A DNA stretch of 64,000 bases from NCBI GenBank assembly GCA_034769895.1, contig CM068367.1:85427654-85491653 (forward strand), written 5' to 3'. The notes beneath the pieces were generated by a model, which saw only the letters and a list, made by a program, of their open reading frames with translations, was not told where the DNA came from and made no database searches. The position numbers and the translations under genes are program-made. The stretch's first letter is position 1. Every line of letters starts with the position of its first letter. Of the stretch, positions 62,671-64,000 are shown one piece after another. The stretch is from Magicicada septendecula. Lineage: Eukaryota; Arthropoda; Insecta; Hemiptera; Cicadidae.

Positions 62671-63186
62671 GTACGGGTATGATGTTAATCTTTTACTTGT
62701 TGACGTGGCTCTTGGAATTAATTGTGCCAGGGATGTAAGTTGTCTTTCTCGTATAGTACTTCTCCTTTATTAGTACGGGTGAGATGTTCGTTTTACTTGT
62801 TGATGTGGCTCTTGGAATTACATATTTATATATAGTTATGCCATAGGTCTTGGGTGTCCGTCTCGTATGGTATTCTTCTTTTATTAGTACGGGTGAGATG
62901 TTCGTTTTACTTGTTGACGTGGCTCTTGGAATTAATTGTGCCAGGGATGTAAGTTGTCTTCCTCGTATAGTACTTTTCCTTTATTAGTACGGGTGAGATG
63001 TTCATTTTACTTGTTGACGTGGCTCTTGGAATTAATTGTGCCAGGGATGTAAGTTGTCTTTCTCGTATAGTACTCCTCCTTTATTAGTACGGGTGAGATG
63101 TTCGTTTTACTTGTTGACGTGGCTCTTGGAATTAATTGTGCCAGGGATGTAAGTTGTCTTCCTCGTATAGTACGTTTTCTTTTATG
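62671..63186. repeat. ~100-bp minisatellite, five units
   Basis: Units start with GTACGGGTRWGATGTT at 62671, 62773, 62887, 62987 and 63087. Each contains ACTTGTTGACGTGGCTCTTG and GCCAGGGATGTAAGTTGTCT. Units 1 and 3-5 are nearly identical; unit 2 differs in its middle (114 bp). Tandem repeats inside LTRs are also present in the intact element. Confidence 0.92.
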
Positions 63187-63682
63187 AGTACTCTATTATT
63201 TATAAATACAATGTTCTGAATCCTTTACATAAATTCTTTTGGAGCATATTTTTTTCACATTATAAAATTACAATATATTCAATGTTCATTACATAGTTAT
63301 ACAGTTACTTCTCATTTAATATAAACACATAATAATCTTCATAGCAATATTACATCCTTTCTTCTTTAGTCAACATTTATTTTCATAATTATACTTTCAT
63401 TTTTCACTTTTTAATAAACAATAATCTCCATGGCCACATTTCATTTTTCATCTTGATATAGTCAACAGTTATATTCATAAGTATATTTTCATCTTTCATT
63501 TCATCTTCATAACAAATATTTTCATCCTTTACATAATATTCACAACAAAATAATTTTCATCGCTATTTTTTCACTTCCAATCTTATATTTTAATCGCCGA
63601 TATATCTTTTCATTGAAGCTTGTGTCAGCATTATTGGTTATCATAATAGTCGGTCCCATAATTCAGTGTATTTTTATTCATT

Positions 63683-64000
63683 TTAACCATAATCATCGCT
63701 CTCCTCTCTTCTCGTCGTTCGGACTTCTCCAGTGTCCATACTCCTGTCCGTTCTTGATATATATCGTGCTATCATTTGGTTTTTCCATTTGAATGCTATT
63801 AGGGCTGTGTCTGCCCTCCTTCCTTCTGTCTTCTTTCTCTCCCTCTCTTCAATATATTTGTTTCCATTGTTCTTCTGGTTGTCATAAGTATTGACGTTCG
63901 GTAACTCCCTCAATTTGGTTTGGGTACCGTCATCTATCTTCTGATTGGGTACTTCCGTTAATTGGCTCCTCTTCTTCTGCAGTTCTCTTATCTCCCTGGC
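63683..64000 (-). CDS. partial unrecognised frame running off the right edge
   Basis: The minus-strand frame is open from the window edge (64000) to a stop at 63683, about 105 residues. It is hydrophilic and basic, Arg/Glu/Lys-rich (ERERKKTEGRRADTALIAFK, then DRSMDTGEVRTTRREESDDY). The in-window ATG at 63913 is probably internal, since the open frame continues upstream. Composition would suit the tail of a retrotransposon Gag or Pol, but no motif confirms this. Confidence 0.35.
   Translation of the reverse strand, partial: AREIRELQKKRSQLTEVPNQKIDDGTQTKLRELPNVNTYDNQKNNGNKYIEERERKKTEGRRADTALIAFKWKNQMIARYISRTDRSMDTGEVRTTRREESDDYG

Larger units (their letters stand above)
57500..63682. other. 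long T-rich non-coding region, possibly a long LTR
   Basis: No convincing gene across 6 kb. The plus strand is T-rich, especially 59400-63600, the mirror image of the A-rich stretch at 52.3-54.6 kb. A GC-richer patch at about 59000-59240 resembles LTR promoter sequence in feel only. With the minus-strand frame at the right edge, this could be the 3' LTR and 3' region of another minus-strand retrotransposon that extends past 64000. I could not define its ends. Confidence 0.3.

Overview
The window is a stretch of an AT-rich animal nuclear genome, most likely an arthropod and probably an insect. I infer this from the mobile-element mix (Ty3-type LTR elements, Tigger/pogo, mariner, hAT, a jockey/I-type LINE, a Penelope-like element and Helentron-type non-autonomous repeats), intron-style splice sites, very long dinucleotide microsatellites, and the absence of any bacterial-style operon. 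The species cannot be read from the sequence. Almost everything coding-like is transposon-derived.

Layout. 1-4016: a decayed gag-like frame on the minus strand with a long acidic tail, plus unassigned sequence. 4021-14183: one nearly complete Ty3/gypsy-type LTR retrotransposon on the minus strand. It has 2056-bp LTRs differing at about eight positions, a 4-bp target duplication, intact Gag (577 aa) and Pol (about 1060 aa), and a canonical -1 frameshift heptamer between them; it has no env. 15.9-19.9 kb: two relics of ZMYM1-like hAT transposases in opposite orientation; the second is a bounded element with matching termini and a perfect 8-bp target duplication. 20.8-21.5 kb: a mariner fragment and a LINE 3' tail. 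22714-25238: a full-length but broken Tigger element. 26924-30484, 37421-39501, 43506-44832 and 49210-50868: copies of one non-autonomous family with a GT microsatellite, arrays of ~165-bp tandem units and a 3' hairpin. This is the architecture of Helentron-associated (HINE/DINE/pearl-type) elements. Other DNA-transposon remnants lie at 32023-32751, 33577-33723, 40533-41324 and 48991-49207. A Penelope-like fragment lies at 34.8-35.4 kb, a probable solo LTR at 36284-36839 and a LINE RNase H fragment at 45.6-46.5 kb. 52-57.5 kb: a second, decayed retrotransposon on the plus strand whose Gag has the same architecture as that of the intact one. 57.5-64 kb: long T-rich non-coding sequence with tandem repeats, ending in a minus-strand frame that runs off the window.

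The only candidate host gene I can support is a small plus-strand gene. A 5'-UTR-like exon lies at 34602-34702, a start exon at 37301-37362 and a terminal exon at 47423-47573. The splice signals and phase are consistent and give a 70-residue basic protein I do not recognise. Its ~10-kb second intron is packed with the repeats above.

The most interesting material is the repeat biology. The HINE-like family shows a tandem head-to-tail fusion. Two different insertions inside its copies have 13-14 bp direct repeats and can be checked against empty sites in sister copies. One of them is a near-perfect 223-bp-arm palindrome.
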